A DNA stretch of 64,000 nt from Colletotrichum lupini (lineage: Eukaryota > Ascomycota > Sordariomycetes > Glomerellales > Glomerellaceae). The translations under genes and the position numbers were made by a program. The notes beneath the pieces are model-generated. The model ran no database searches. It was not told the origin of the DNA and saw only the letters and a program-made list of their open reading frames with translations. The stretch is taken from positions 2,418,001 to 2,482,000 of the forward strand of contig NC_064678.1 in the NCBI RefSeq assembly GCF_023278565.1, in the 5' to 3' direction. Below are positions 47,257 through 58,715 of this stretch, piece by piece; within the stretch, counting starts at the first letter, position 1; every line of letters begins with the position of its first letter.

Positions 47257-50200
47257 ATGCCCTCACCCAAAACCATCAGCTCGGCTACCTTTTCGAACTC
47301 AGGATTGTCGCAGTCGCTGTCAGCATCGCTATACCACCGCGAGCAGACCCTCCAGACCCATCAATTACATCAATCGGATTCACCGCAATACCAGCAAGAC
47401 CACCATCGACAGCAACAACAGCCGTCTTATCAGAAGCAGCACAGACTCTCCAGGTCCTTCCCCTCGTCGCCGTCTTCAAATCACCTGGCTGCCCCCCGCT
47501 ACCCGATCGGCACACGCTCCGACCGACCGCAGGCTCCAGTCTCATCTTCGCTTGGTTCTCGTCTTGACACAAGCACGACCTTTTCGCGCAAAACGCCGTC
47601 ACCACTTCCACGAACATCGTCTCTTCTACCGCCCCCGCAACAGCCTACAACTCACTGTCCGTCAAGAAAGCCTGATGCCGTGATCCCTGAAGATTTTGAC
47701 TCAAACTCGCCGTTGCACTACGAAGTGTCTTCGCATCTCCGGCCCTCCACCGCCCACTCGCGTGCGAGCAGCGCAGGCCTTTCGAGTGACGGTGCGAGAA
47801 ACCTCAATCGCTGGTCTGCCTCGACAACATCAAGCCAAGCGTCGACCCAGGACAATCGCGCCGTCAACTCTCATGCACGCCGCGTGAGCATTGATGCGTC
47901 TGCACTATCCGCAACTAACAGCATATCGGCGCCTAGTCAGCCAAGTCAAAGGCTCCCGAGACACCGACGACGATCCAACTCTAGCGACGGCCTTTGGGAA
48001 AGTAACGGCGGAAGCAAGTTGCGCGCCTATTCACCATCTGGATTGACGCACAACGAAGGTCATTTCGCCCTATTCACATCCCATAACCACAACTCGTCCG
48101 CAACCAACAAGCTTGCAACACAAGGAAACGGCTTGCGAGCGCCAACGGGAGCCTCCCGTGCGCTCGAGACTGACCTCCTTACCGACCAAAACCGAACCTG
48201 GGATGCATTCTCCGGCCCGGGGCGGAGAGGATCAATTGAACAGCGTCGACAGCAGTCTTCTCGCGCAGCAATGCCATCCGAACGCAATGGGGAGGCCTAC
48301 GAGACGAAGGGTCACTCCCGGAATTGGTCGCAGGCCGCCAAGGGGAGTACCGACACCACTGGGTCCTCGCGGGGCAAGGAAAGGGGAAATCGGCCGCCAT
48401 CGCAAAAGGCCATGCTCTCACGAGCTTTACAAAAGGCGAATACGGCAGTTCAGCTAGACAACGCGCAGAACTTTGAGGGTGCGAGGCATTCATATGCGGA
48501 GGCATGTGAGCTGCTACACCAAGTGCTTGCTAGGACATCCACCGAGGAGGACAGACGAAAGTTGGAGGCGATCGTGAGTTTCACGGTGTCATGTTCTAAC
48601 CGGCCGAAACCAAAGCTAACCAGATCAAGCGTCGAACATACACCAGTCGCATTGAAGAATTGGATCAGATGGTTCCGGTGCGGCAAGTTACGGAAGGCAA
48701 AGCACTGCCGGCTAGACCTGAAAGCCTCGGCCTGCGCTTGAATCCTACCTTACAGTTCGACGACGACGATGAAGATTTGGAGGATACGGATGGGTTAGAG
48801 ACTGCGACACTGGCCAGGATATTGAGGGAGGGAAATCAACAAGCAGCCAGCTACAGTGGTTCTAGTCTGGCCATTTCACGAATGCATGGTCTGGGGGATC
48901 GACAAAGGAGTACTTCTGCAAGGTTGCCGGAGCAGTATCCCTTACAGTCCTCCTTCTCACGATCTCCGCTTCGGGATCGTGCATCAGACGATCAACTCAT
49001 CTTCCAAATACCCACAGACGACGCCTACATGCCACCGCCACTCTCACCTAGACGCATCCCGTCACCCAAGCCTGACGGCCAAGGTAGTCCCGATGGACCC
49101 ATCAGATCCGATTTCTCCCTATCAGCAAGACGGACTAGCCAGAGTTCTCGACATGTCAGGGACTCAAGCAGAGAGTCCAATTCATGGTTGGACCCCATTG
49201 ATGAGTCTGGAGGCTCCACAGCGTCCTCTGTTCATTCCAGGTCGTCATCTGCAGTTATAAGGCGCAAGCACATACGGGCTCCGAGTGGCGCTACGGAAGC
49301 AGAGTTTGACGCGGCGTTAGACGCTGCAGTCGAAGCAGCCTACGACGATGGGTATGAGCCGATGGGCTTTTCTGATCCAGAAACTCAAGGATCGGATGAT
49401 CCGATTGTAGCGAAAGCCTTGAGAAAGGTTGAGCTGGCCAAAGAGCGGGTCCGCCAAACGGAGAGAGAAGCTATTGCACAAGCCAATGAGAGAGAGCGGC
49501 TTGCGCGAAGTCAAATGGACCAGCAGTCCGACGAAGATGTCGTCCGTGAAGGCTTTTTCGATGACGGATCATCAGACGAAGAGGAGCGCATTCTCGACGA
49601 GATCACTCGAGACTACTCGGTTGACGACTTCGCCTTTAACTTAGCCTCTCATCAGGCTGCAGCTAGGACTTCGGGCTCAAGTGATTTGGTCCAGTCGTCC
49701 TGGCAGGCATCCGTTACTCCAACCGATGCCGTAGGTGGTGATGTTTTCTCCTCTCTTATCGAGCCCATCACCACAAATAACTTTCCAAGTGTCGGAGGCC
49801 CTGCAGTTCCGCCACCAGCACAAGCTTTGCCAGAATTGCCTGGTAAAAAGCCTTTATCAGGGGCAACGCCATCGCCAGGCCCTGGGCAAAGTGTACGAAG
49901 CAGGCGGATGTCAGGACAAAATCCCAAGCAACTGAAGATTGAAACTACGAAGCTTGCAAAGTATACCGATGCTGGTCGACGATACAGTGTTGCCCAAGCG
50001 TCAAGTGAAATACAGGGGGTAGATTTCGAACACCTTGATATCAACGGGCCTCCTGATACCGATGCGGATGGCTCAATGGCTCGGCCATATTCGCCGCCTG
50101 AAGGCATCAGTCCGACCCAACCAGTGCCTCCTACACCTCCCCTTGGCCACTCAAGAAGTCGGGACAGTGAAGACTTTACGGGCAGCCACTCTGGGTCGCC

Positions 50201-51415
50201 TTCATTCCGACCTACGTTAAGAAAGAACTTCTCTTCCTCAAGCTTAAGAAGCATGAAGAACCGGAACATGTCTCTATCGAACCTGGACGATACGTCTGAC
50301 ATGTCTCCTGGCACCCCATTAAGTACTGCTTTTGGCATTAACGGCAGGCATCCGGCGATGCCGACCTTACCGACACCGTTGGCTGCTGCTTTCAAAGAGA
50401 AATTCACACCAAGCTCTGTGGGGGGTCTTTACTTGTTTGACGATAGCCTACATTCACCACAGAGCCCTGGGTCTCCAAACACACTTCAGCCAGATGCCCC
50501 AATTCCCCTAGAGCCGTGCCCAACAGACTACATGTTGAGGCCATTTTGGTTAATGCGCTGTCTTTATCAGACGCTTGCACACCCTCGCGGAGGATATCTC
50601 AGCAATAAGTTGTTTGTTCCACGCGATGTATGGAAGGTGAAAGGCGTCAAAATTCGAAACCTGGAGGATAAAGTGGCAACATGCGACTACCTGACAGCTG
50701 CGCTATTAAAGCTTGCGCGAGTCGACACATGTGATGCGGATGCCGTTCTCGAAGAGATGCAGGCTTTGGAGGGCATTCTCGAACAAGTGCAAGTCGGGCT
50801 GACACGGAAATTGGGCACAGATGTGGGTGTGCAGAACTCCAGCATGTTGTTTCGAGATGCTTCGAACTCAGCAGAGCTTGAAGCCGCAATTAGCGTGCCA
50901 CGTTCAGCCAGTGTGTCGGGAAAGTCCTCATCCTTCTCATGGCGGAGACTGCGGTCCAAGAATTCGGCAGCGGGTTTAAACAACTCTTTTAACGCCAAGG
51001 GAAATGGGGTAGAGAGCGGCAAGGAATCTCCAGGCCTAGAAACGTTGCCCATGACGGAACACCCAAGAAGTCGCCCCTCTAGAAGGGATCCGAGCAACGC
51101 ACAATTTTCAGGGCCGAATGCGAACTATATGGGGTCGCTGGCTCGATTGTTTGACGCTGCTCAAACGATTGGTAAAGTGACCAATAGCTGTTGCCAGGTG
51201 TTCCCTCTGACTGACATTCTGATGCAGACCAAATCGCGCGCCAGGTTGAAGATCCAGGCCTTCGGCATGCCGACAAGACACAGGTTGGCCTAGAGCTGTG
51301 CACAAGACATGCGGCAGAATTTTTTGGCTTCTTCATCTGTCGTTTTGTGTTGTCTGACCTGAGCCTCCTCTTGGATAAATTCATCAAGAGGGGAAGCGAG
51401 TGGGTTCTCAACTAA
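47257..51415 (+). CDS. MIT-domain protein, ~1348 aa
   Basis: Exons are 47257-48573, 48630-51171 and 51228-51415, with two 56-nt introns. An MIT (microtubule interacting and trafficking) domain lies at about residues 382-457, split by intron 1 (SQKAMLSRALQKANTAVQLD to RRTYTSRIEEL). MIT domains bind ESCRT-III tails or other endosomal partners, so a membrane-trafficking role is inferred, not shown. The rest is long, Ser/Pro/Gln-rich and probably disordered, except a conserved C-terminal part from LEPCPTDYMLRPFWLMRCLY onward and the ending FFGFFICRFVLSDLSLLLDK, which needs exon 3. Intron 1 has two in-frame acceptors (ending 48623 or 48629); the second gives the smoother family-like sequence. The N-terminus is uncertain because upstream frames may be spliced on. 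No precise orthologue name is offered. Confidence 0.85.
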
Positions 51416-52324
51416 GTGAGGTAACGAAGCATGAGCCAAGAGGTACGAAGTGTCCGTGTGGAATGGCAAGAAAGCTACGGAGGCATGATGCTAGAGTACT
51501 AAAGGGCAGCTGAACGGGCTGCCAAGGGATTCGTTTTCAATCAAGAGCCACAACTGGGTTAAGAAGGTCTGATATTATGATAGAAGCTGAAGCGGGATGG
51601 GCTAGCGAATGATTGCCTTTGCGGAGCCTGCTTGCTGGTGCTGGAATCGAAGTTTCCAGATTCCAAGAGATACCTCAATGTTTCCAACATTAACGGGATG
51701 TACTCGACTTTCACGTGAAATTTTGTTGTCGTCGCAAGGTGAGCTTCTAATTTCAGTTATCGTCAGGCATGGGCATGATAATGTTAGCCGGCTCCGGGAG
51801 CTGGCTCCGTCGCCTACGGGTGTGGTACCAGAGGCGGGCGGCCGAGCCACCGCTCGTCAGGAACCAACTAAGTACCGATTTGCCGGTTCAGCATTACGGT
51901 ATACCATACCCAAACCAAGGGCTGCCTGTGGTGTCTGTCATGCCCGTATAGACCCGCACGAGCTAATTTTAAGATACCTACCTACCTGAGGTTCACAGGC
52001 CGCTAAGAGAGTCCCAGCGGCTGATTCCTAGGTACCTACGAAATACATCAGACCTGGTGATAGACGGAAGTTAACGTACTGGGGCACCGTAAGGTTCCCT
52101 AGGTATCCACGAGTGCTCCAAAGACCGTGTGCCTAGCGTGCTTAGGCTTGTCTTGCTTAGGTAGTCCCTGTCAGCTGTCCTGGTACCTGGTGAGAAAATA
52201 AGGTAGCCATAGTTCAGTGTGTTGAACGCCCCAAGCCAACTACTGAAGACATCCATCACACCCTCGCCCTTGGAACATTCGAACCCCGAGCTTGGATCTG
52301 CTCGATGCAGAGGAACACACCTTG
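51416..52324. promoter_or_regulatory. Intergenic region upstream of GUF1
   Basis: About 900 bases between the MIT gene stop and the GUF1 start. It contains CTACCTACCTGAGG (about 51,977-51,990), CTAGGTACCTACG (about 52,028) and CCTAGGTATCC (about 52,098), a motif class seen in the other intergenic gaps here. The open frames in it have no domain features and I do not call them genes. Confidence 0.45.
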
Positions 52325-54643
52325 ATGCGCGGCCCCTTAGCGACGAGCGTGCGCTGTACGCGGGACCAATTGGTCGGTATTCCACGCCGATTGCCACGAT
52401 TTCCCCCGTCAAGCAAGACGGCGCGTATCTCCTTGCAAGGCAACATTCCTGCGCAACGGTCATGGCAGTGGAAGACGATGAGATGGAGTGGCTTCGATCA
52501 TAGGAGATTCTTTCACTGCGGGACATCGACCTTTGCTAAGCCTGCGGCTCCGTCACGCTCTGCACTCGAGGAGCGAATACTTTCGATTCCGATTGAACGA
52601 TACCGTAACTTTTGTATCGTGGCCCATATCGACCACGGCAAGAGTACGCTCAGCGACCGCCTTCTGGAGATCACCGGTACGATATCTGCCAGTGACGCCA
52701 ATAAGCAGATTCTCGTGAGTTCGTGTCTGACCGTATAGCTGCACATTGAGGAGGGTGTAAAGCTAATGGCTTCCTGTCATTTCGCAGGATAAATTAGATG
52801 TCGAACGTGAACGGGGCATTACTGTCAAGGCACAAACTTGCACCATGATATACAATTACAAAGGCGACGACTACCTACTGCATCTCGTTGACACTCCTGG
52901 TCATGTCGACTTTCGAGCCGAAGTTACGCGATCGTACGCCAGTTGCGGTGGTGCTCTGCTGCTAGTCGATGCTAGTCAGGGCATTCAGGCCCAAACTGTC
53001 TCGAATTTTCATCTTGCATTCGCCCAGGACCTTGCTCTGATTCCTGTTGTCAATAAAATCGATATGCCCTCCGCCGATGTACCGAGGGTCCTCGAGCAGA
53101 TGCATACGTCTTTCGAGTTGGAGCCTTCCACGGCTGTCCTTGTATCAGCCAAGACTGGCAAGCATGTGGCCAACATCCTTCCCGCCGTTGTAGAGAAGAT
53201 CCCGCATCCTGTCGGCGATGTTTCGAAACCTCTGCGCATCCTGTTGGTAGATTCGTGGTACGATAATTTCAGGGGCGTGATCCTGCTTGTACGCGTCTTT
53301 GATGGCCAGGTCAAGGCTGGCGACAATCTCATCTCATTCGCCACTGGCCACAAATACACCGTCGGCGAGGTCGGGATACAGTACCCCAATGCTGTCCCAC
53401 AAAGTGTCCTTCGTGCTGGACAGGTAGGCTACATCTACTTCAATCCTGGTATGAAGCGCATTCAGGACGCCAAACTCGGTGACACCTTCACCACCGTCGG
53501 ATCGGAGGACATTGTCCAGGCATACCCGGGTTTTGAGGAACCAAAGCCAATGGTCTTCGTCGCGGCCTTTCCCACCGATCAGGGCGACTATACACGCCTG
53601 GCAGACAGCATTAGCCAGCTTGTTCTGAATGACAGGAGCGTGACCCTGCAGAAGGACTATTCCGAGGCATTAGGGGCAGGCTGGCGACTAGGCTTTCTAG
53701 GCAGCTTACACTGCTCTGTATTCCAGGATAGGTTGAAACAGGAACATGGCGCCAGCATCATCATCACGGACCCGACTGTGCCGACTAAAGTGGAATGGGC
53801 TGATGGGACCGAGACGATCTATCAGAACCCGGCTGACTTCCCCAGCCAGGAGGAGCACCGGATGCGTGGTGCAACTGTCTTAGAACCGTAAGCTGAAGTC
53901 TTGTCTGATTTCTGTCTGCCCTGCGGCTAACCTTACCTTTGTTAGATTCCTTACTGCTACTATGACTCTTCCAGAGGAGTACCTCGGCCGTGTCATCGAG
54001 CTCTGCGAGAGCGTACGTGGCGAGCAAAAGAGCTTTGAATTCTTTCATGCCACGCAGGTTATCCTCAAATACGATATCCCTGCAGCTCAACTCGTCGATG
54101 ATCTGTTTGGTAAACTTAAAGGAGCAACGTAGGTTTGTCTTCCTTCCATCGTTTTGGACTTTTGTTCTAACGGTCAGAGCAGAAAGGGATACGCAACACT
54201 TGATTATGAAGACTCTGGCTGGCGAGCGAGCCAGCTCACGAAGCTGCAGCTCCTTGTCAATAAACAGCCTGTGGATGCCATTTGTCGTGTCATCCATAAC
54301 TCACAGGCAGAGCGCCTCGGCAGGCAGTGGGTCACTAAATTCAAGAACCACGTTGATCGGCAGATGTTTGGTGAGTTCTCTATATGACGCACAGGCATTA
54401 CGGCAGCATCTTCTGACATGACGCTTTGCAGAGGTCGTTATCCAGGCGGTGGCGGGCAGGAAGATTGTTGCACGCGAGACTATTAAGCCGTTCCGAAAAG
54501 ATGTGCTCGCAAAGCTTCATGCTTCCGATATTACGCGCCGGAAGAAATTGTTGGAGAAGCAAAAGGCCGGCCGTAAGCGACTTCGCGCCGTCGGCAACGT
54601 TGTCATTGATCAGTCTGCTTTCCAGAGCTTCCTCTCCAGGTGA
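52325..54643 (+). CDS. GUF1: GUF1/EF4 (LepA), mitochondrial translation GTPase, ~690 aa
   Basis: Exons are 52325-52714, 52788-53887, 53946-54128, 54183-54370 and 54432-54643, all introns 54-73 nt. GTPase motifs are AHIDHGKS (residues 100-107), RGIT (139-142), DTPGH (165-169) and NKID (219-222). EF4-specific parts follow, including [35 protein letters not shown], the LDYEDSGW region and the basic C-terminal stretch [15 protein letters not shown]. An Arg-rich N-terminus of about 85 residues fits a mitochondrial presequence. EF4/GUF1 acts on mitochondrial ribosomes during elongation, needed mainly under stress. The first in-frame ATG was chosen; a later Met (residue 52) is possible. Exon 4 has two in-frame acceptors three bases apart; the one used gives the conserved [11 protein letters not shown]. 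Confidence 0.95.
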
Positions 54644-55060
54644 GCGCGCCAATAATAGGTTGGGTTGGGCTCGGCCGGCTTGTCGAATATGGCATATGTT
54701 TGTACAAAAGTTGAAGAGAAAAAAAGGACCCCACGGGGCCCGTGTATGTGTATGAAGACAGGGAAACTTGGTATAATAACAACCATATCCAAGCTTAATT
54801 GGACCCTTTGATCTAGAAAAGCTAGGCCACTGGGAGAAGATGTCGAGACTATTGCCATATCCCAGCCCCTATGGTCACCTCAGGCATGAACAGTGTCCGC
54901 TCTGATCCATGACGGTGTCAACCCGCGAAGAGCCCCAGTTCTCCTATTCATGTCGTGTGATTGAGACCGCTGCGATGCATACCTGGAGTGCTCCCTTTAC
55001 TCGGATCTTTTGGCAGATGCCATAATCGCTATTTGACTTCTCGTGCTTCAAATGCTAGGC
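54644..55060. other. Convergent intergenic gap
   Basis: About 415 bases between the stop of GUF1 (+) and the stop of the histidine-phosphatase gene (-). Nothing beyond presumed 3' ends is visible; a CCCCACGGGGCCCGTG short inverted stretch lies near 54,730. Confidence 0.4.
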
Positions 55061-55884
55061 TTATGGGGTGGTCTCCGAGGCTGGCGCCAATTCCGAGCCG
55101 ATGACTACGGGTTCCGTCCTCGACTTGCCGAGACCGCCACTTAGGGTTGAATCAGCTTGTTGAAGTTGGAAAGGCTTGCCTGGCGCTCCGCTCCTTTCAA
55201 ACTCGAAAATTCTATAGTCGGCGTTGAAGAACCAATAACCCGTCACGCCGGCGCGAAGGAACCCAGAGTGGGAGACAACAAAGACAAGCTTCTCTTTGCG
55301 TTCAAAAATGCTCTGCAGGCCTGATTGACCTCGGCCGAGTATGGCTTCTCTGTTGAAAGCATACTGGGCACCAGCAGGGGGTGTTTTGTTGGGGTAGATG
55401 GGATCTACAGTGGAAAAGTCAACACCTGGAAATTCGACCTTCAAATCTGCGATAGTGCTGCCCGTGTCGCATGGCTTCGCAGAGTTTTCTACACTAAAGT
55501 CAGTGATATGGCCTCAGAAAGTCTCGGAGGGTCACCCCGAATTGCAGGAGGTGGTACGGCTTATTACCTTGCCATCGAGCGTCGGCTTGAATTGGCACCC
55601 CTTTCTTAATCAGCCAATCTAAGGAGAGAAGGGCTGTCTGGATTGTGCGTCTCATGGGGCTGACGATAATGATTGCCTCAGTCTCGTCGGCGAAACGCTC
55701 GGAGAGATTTTCCTTTAGTTCCTGACATTGGCTCAAGCCAAGAGAAGATAGATCAGGGTCATGAATGTTCCAGTCCTGTAGTATGGTGTTAGATTGACTC
55801 GCGACTATGAAGCTGGCTGGAAGACTCATCATCAACATTGTGCAGCGCCTGGGCATGGCGGATGAGCACGAGTGTCGGCGGCAT
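55061..55884 (-). CDS. Histidine phosphatase (phosphoglycerate-mutase-like), 227 aa
   Basis: Minus-strand exons are 55837-55884, 55568-55775 and 55061-55488. The product starts MPPTLVLIRHAQALHN, the RHxx motif whose His10 would be phosphorylated. Next comes SPMRRT with Arg58, and then VVSHSGFLRAG with the second catalytic His159. These are the hallmarks of the histidine-phosphatase superfamily. The size and lack of extra domains suggest a small broad-specificity phosphatase rather than glycolytic phosphoglycerate mutase; the substrate is unknown. The 61-nt intron 1 has a weak GTTGAT donor, chosen because it alone keeps frame between ALHN and DWNIHDP. Its CTAAC branch site and CTACAG acceptor are good. 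Intron 2 (79 nt) joins ARWQ to ENSAKPCDTGS. Confidence 0.87.
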
Positions 55885-56468
55885 GGCGATATTTGGAAGG
55901 TTTGCTGCAGATGCGCAATTGTGTTCCCTAGATTCTAGAAGCTCTATGCTGGACAGTCCATGCAAATGACTGATTCACAGTAACAAAAGCAACCAACTCT
56001 ATGACCGGAGTAGGCAAGTCTAAGCGTAGCGACAATACTGGAAACAGCAAATCAGCCGCCGTGACACACAGGGTAGGCACGCTTCACTTGAGCTTCTATG
56101 TGTGCATATTTGCATAGGTGCTTTGAGCTAGCTTACGGATACCTATCGGGCTACAGCTACAGTGTACATACATAGGTAAGGTAGGTACTTCCCCCCAAGT
56201 GGCCTTGGCTCAATCCACCCCGTGCCACCCAACGTGCCGACTTACTTACATACGTACCTTGATGGACATACGTACTTTGAAGGTACCTCGGATTAAGCTA
56301 GGTACCTTAGCACGCTGGGCCTGGCGCGACGATACCGGGCAGCATCGCGTCTAAAAGCTCCTTGACCATCCCAAGCACAAGCCTTTTACCGTTGCTGCAA
56401 ATTCACCTACGGCACAACGCAACTTACCTACTAGTCACCCAGAGTCTTTCCGGAATCACTCAAAGGAA
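55885..56468. promoter_or_regulatory. Divergent promoter region with GGTA/TACC motif cluster
   Basis: 584 bases between two divergent starts. It holds CATAGGTAAGGTAGGTAC (about 56,171-56,188), ACTTACATACGTACCTTG, GTACTTTGAAGGTACC and TAGGTACCTTAG within about 140 bases. A shared regulatory element or a recurrent intergenic motif of this lineage are both possible. A pyrimidine-rich tract precedes the CTNNBL1 start. Confidence 0.45.
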
Positions 56469-58355
56469 ATGGCGGATGTGAACGAGTTGTTCAAGGTGAG
56501 TCGCACCATAAGTCTCCCGATCACAGCCTTACTTACTAGGCACTCTAAAGTCCGGCAGTACTGCGAAAAGGAAGCTTGATGTTGTGCGAGATCCCAGTTA
56601 GTACCTGCCTCCATTGCTGCCCAACAGCGAACGCGAAGTAATAGATATACAGATGAAATATACAAGTCAGCCAAACTGAGCGCAGCTGACGCCATCAGTC
56701 GACATGCCAGCACAGTAGACGCGGAAGGAGACGATAGCGATTTCACTGCCGGTCCGCAAAACCCACCTGAAGATGGCGAAGACGAAGACTATGGCCCAGA
56801 AATGCCGCCAGACGATGACGACGAGGGTCGATTCTTTGGCGGAGGTATTACAAAGCAGGAGTCTGAGATCCTCGACTTCGTAGACGGCCATGGCGAGGAA
56901 TCATCCGCCCCTGAAAAGATCGATGCTGGCTGGGTACGAAAAACGGCACTAAACTTTGAGAAGCGCATCACGCGAAATGCTGAGCTGCGCGCAAGGTTTG
57001 CCGACGAGCCACACAAGTTTATTGAGAGCGAGGCCGATCTCGACGCTGTCATCAAAGACCTCTCGATCCTGTCCGAGCACCCCGAGTTATATCCCCAATT
57101 CGCAAAGTTGGGATGCGTCGAGAGCCTCGTCGGCTTGTTGGCCCATGACAACACAGATATTGCGATTGATGCGGTGGAAATTATTGGCGAGCTTATTGAC
57201 GAAGACGTCAATGCAGCGGATCAGGATTGGGATACTCTAGTGGATGGGTTATTGACTGCAGACCTCATTGGCTTGCTAGTGTCCAACTTCTCGCGTCTGA
57301 ACGAAGAGGACGAGTCTGACCGTGGTGGTATATATCATGCTCTTGGAGTCGTTGAAAGCCTGCTCTCCAAAACGGCGAATGCTGAAAAGGTGGGACAGAA
57401 CACAACGCTGGTCAAATGGCTACTTGACAGGGCACAGCGCCAAGAAACACCCGTGTCCCAAAACAAGCAATATGCTACGGAAATTCTCGACATTATTGCG
57501 AACGCATCGCCAGCAACAAGACGGACACTCGCCGAGATGGATGCGGTCGAGGTTTTACTCCAGCTGGTCTCTGCGTATCGCAAACGTGACCCTGAGAAGG
57601 GGGGCGAGGAGGAAGAGTATATGGAGAACCTCTTCAACGCTCTCGTCTGCATTGTGGATGAGCCAGAAGGCAAGGCCAAGTTCCTCGAAGCCGAGGGCGT
57701 CGAATTATGCCTGATCATGCTCAAGGAGGCCAAGATGAGCAAGCAGCCGGCAATGCGTCTACTTGTACACAGCGTTGACGAGGATATGAGCGGGCAGCTA
57801 TGCCGAAAATTAGTAGACGCTGGCGGGCTGAAAGTGCTCTTCTCCATTTTCAAGAAGACGAGCAAAACTCAGAGGCAGATGACAGAAAGCCTATTTGATG
57901 TATTCAGGTCCTTGCTACGATTCTTGCCTGCTGACTCTGCCGAGCGAATCAGGACATTGGCCAAATTCGTGGAGAAGGACTACGAAAAGCTGGGTCGGCT
58001 CTACGAGTGTCGGAAGAGGTATAGTTCCATGTTGGATGCGCAACAGGAAAAGATTCGTCAAGAGCAAATTGGCATGAGCGCTGAGGAGATTGAGCTCTCG
58101 GAAGGCGAGTGGTTCATGAAGAGGATTGAGGAAGGTCTCCACAGCTTCTGGAATATCGATGTTGTCTTGGCCTGGCTCATAGCTGAAGATGCTGGGGCTA
58201 GGAGGAAGGTGCAGAAGCTCCTGGCCGCTGATGGGAAGGGTCTATCAGCCATCAAAGCGACGTTGGAAGAATACCGATCTGACCTCACCCTGGAAAAGCC
58301 CGAGCACAAAGATCTCTCCGATATGCTCACCACTCTCATGGACTTTTTAGTTTAG
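56469..58355 (+). CDS. CTNNBL1 homologue (beta-catenin-like protein 1), 591 aa
   Basis: Exons are 56469-56495, 56551-56596 and 56653-58355, with introns of 55 and 56 nt. The product starts MADVNELFK, then KRKLDVVRDPNEIYKSAKLS, an acidic linker (EDGEDEDYGPEMPPDDDDEG) and FFGGGITKQE, the start of the conserved CTNNBL1 armadillo-like fold. Long helical repeats follow (ELYPQFAKLGCVESLVGLL, MDAVEVLLQLVSAYRKRDP) up to LTTLMDFLV. Human CTNNBL1 is of similar length. The protein is nuclear and binds the Prp19/CDC5L spliceosome-associated complex in animals; the same role is inferred here. Exon 1 codes only nine residues and exon 2 fifteen; these were placed by frame and by match to the family N-terminus. 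Confidence 0.93.
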
Positions 58356-58370
58356 ACATAAGAAGACAAA

Positions 58371-58416
58371 GAAGAAGAAGAAGAAGAAGAAGAAGAAGAA
58401 GAAGAAGAAGAAGAAG
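58371..58416. repeat. (GAA)15 microsatellite in the CTNNBL1 3' end
   Basis: A perfect GAA/AAG run of 46 bases begins 16 bases after the CTNNBL1 stop and passes into an imperfect GGA run up to about 58,430. It probably lies in the 3' UTR. Confidence 0.9.
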
Positions 58417-58715
58417 GAGGAGGAGAGGGAGAAGTAGAAGGGGAGGACTGGCTAGCAAAGTACAATTTTACCACAGCTACCCGATCTATGTAGGTGCGAT
58501 TCTCCAAAGTTCCGGTCATACCGCGCAAACAACTCGCGCTTCAGTCTGTTGTCCTGGCTTCGCGCATCATCGGCAATTTGTGAACGCGTCCTCGTCATCC
58601 TCTTCTCACCCGGGACAAAAGTGCTGGCTTCATTTCTATTCGTATGCTGCGCATAGCGTGTCCGATGCACTCGTTACCAGTGTGCTTTGATGCTATGAAG
58701 AATGCTGATAATGGC
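58417..58715. other. Convergent gap between CTNNBL1 and VMA10
   Basis: About 300 bases with no gene. The left edge is the purine-rich microsatellite; the rest is ordinary unique sequence and presumed 3' UTRs. Confidence 0.4.

Noticed and set aside
49652..50407. Long minus-strand open frame (251 codons)
   Set aside because: It is antisense to the MIT-domain coding exon, whose + frame is much longer and has a recognisable domain and splice sites.
51609..51989. Possible 126-aa gene between the MIT gene and GUF1
   Set aside because: No domain, no clear coding texture, overlapping frames on the other strand, and it covers the promoter side of GUF1.
53009..53389. Minus-strand frame inside GUF1
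   Set aside because: Antisense to the GTPase exon; no family features.
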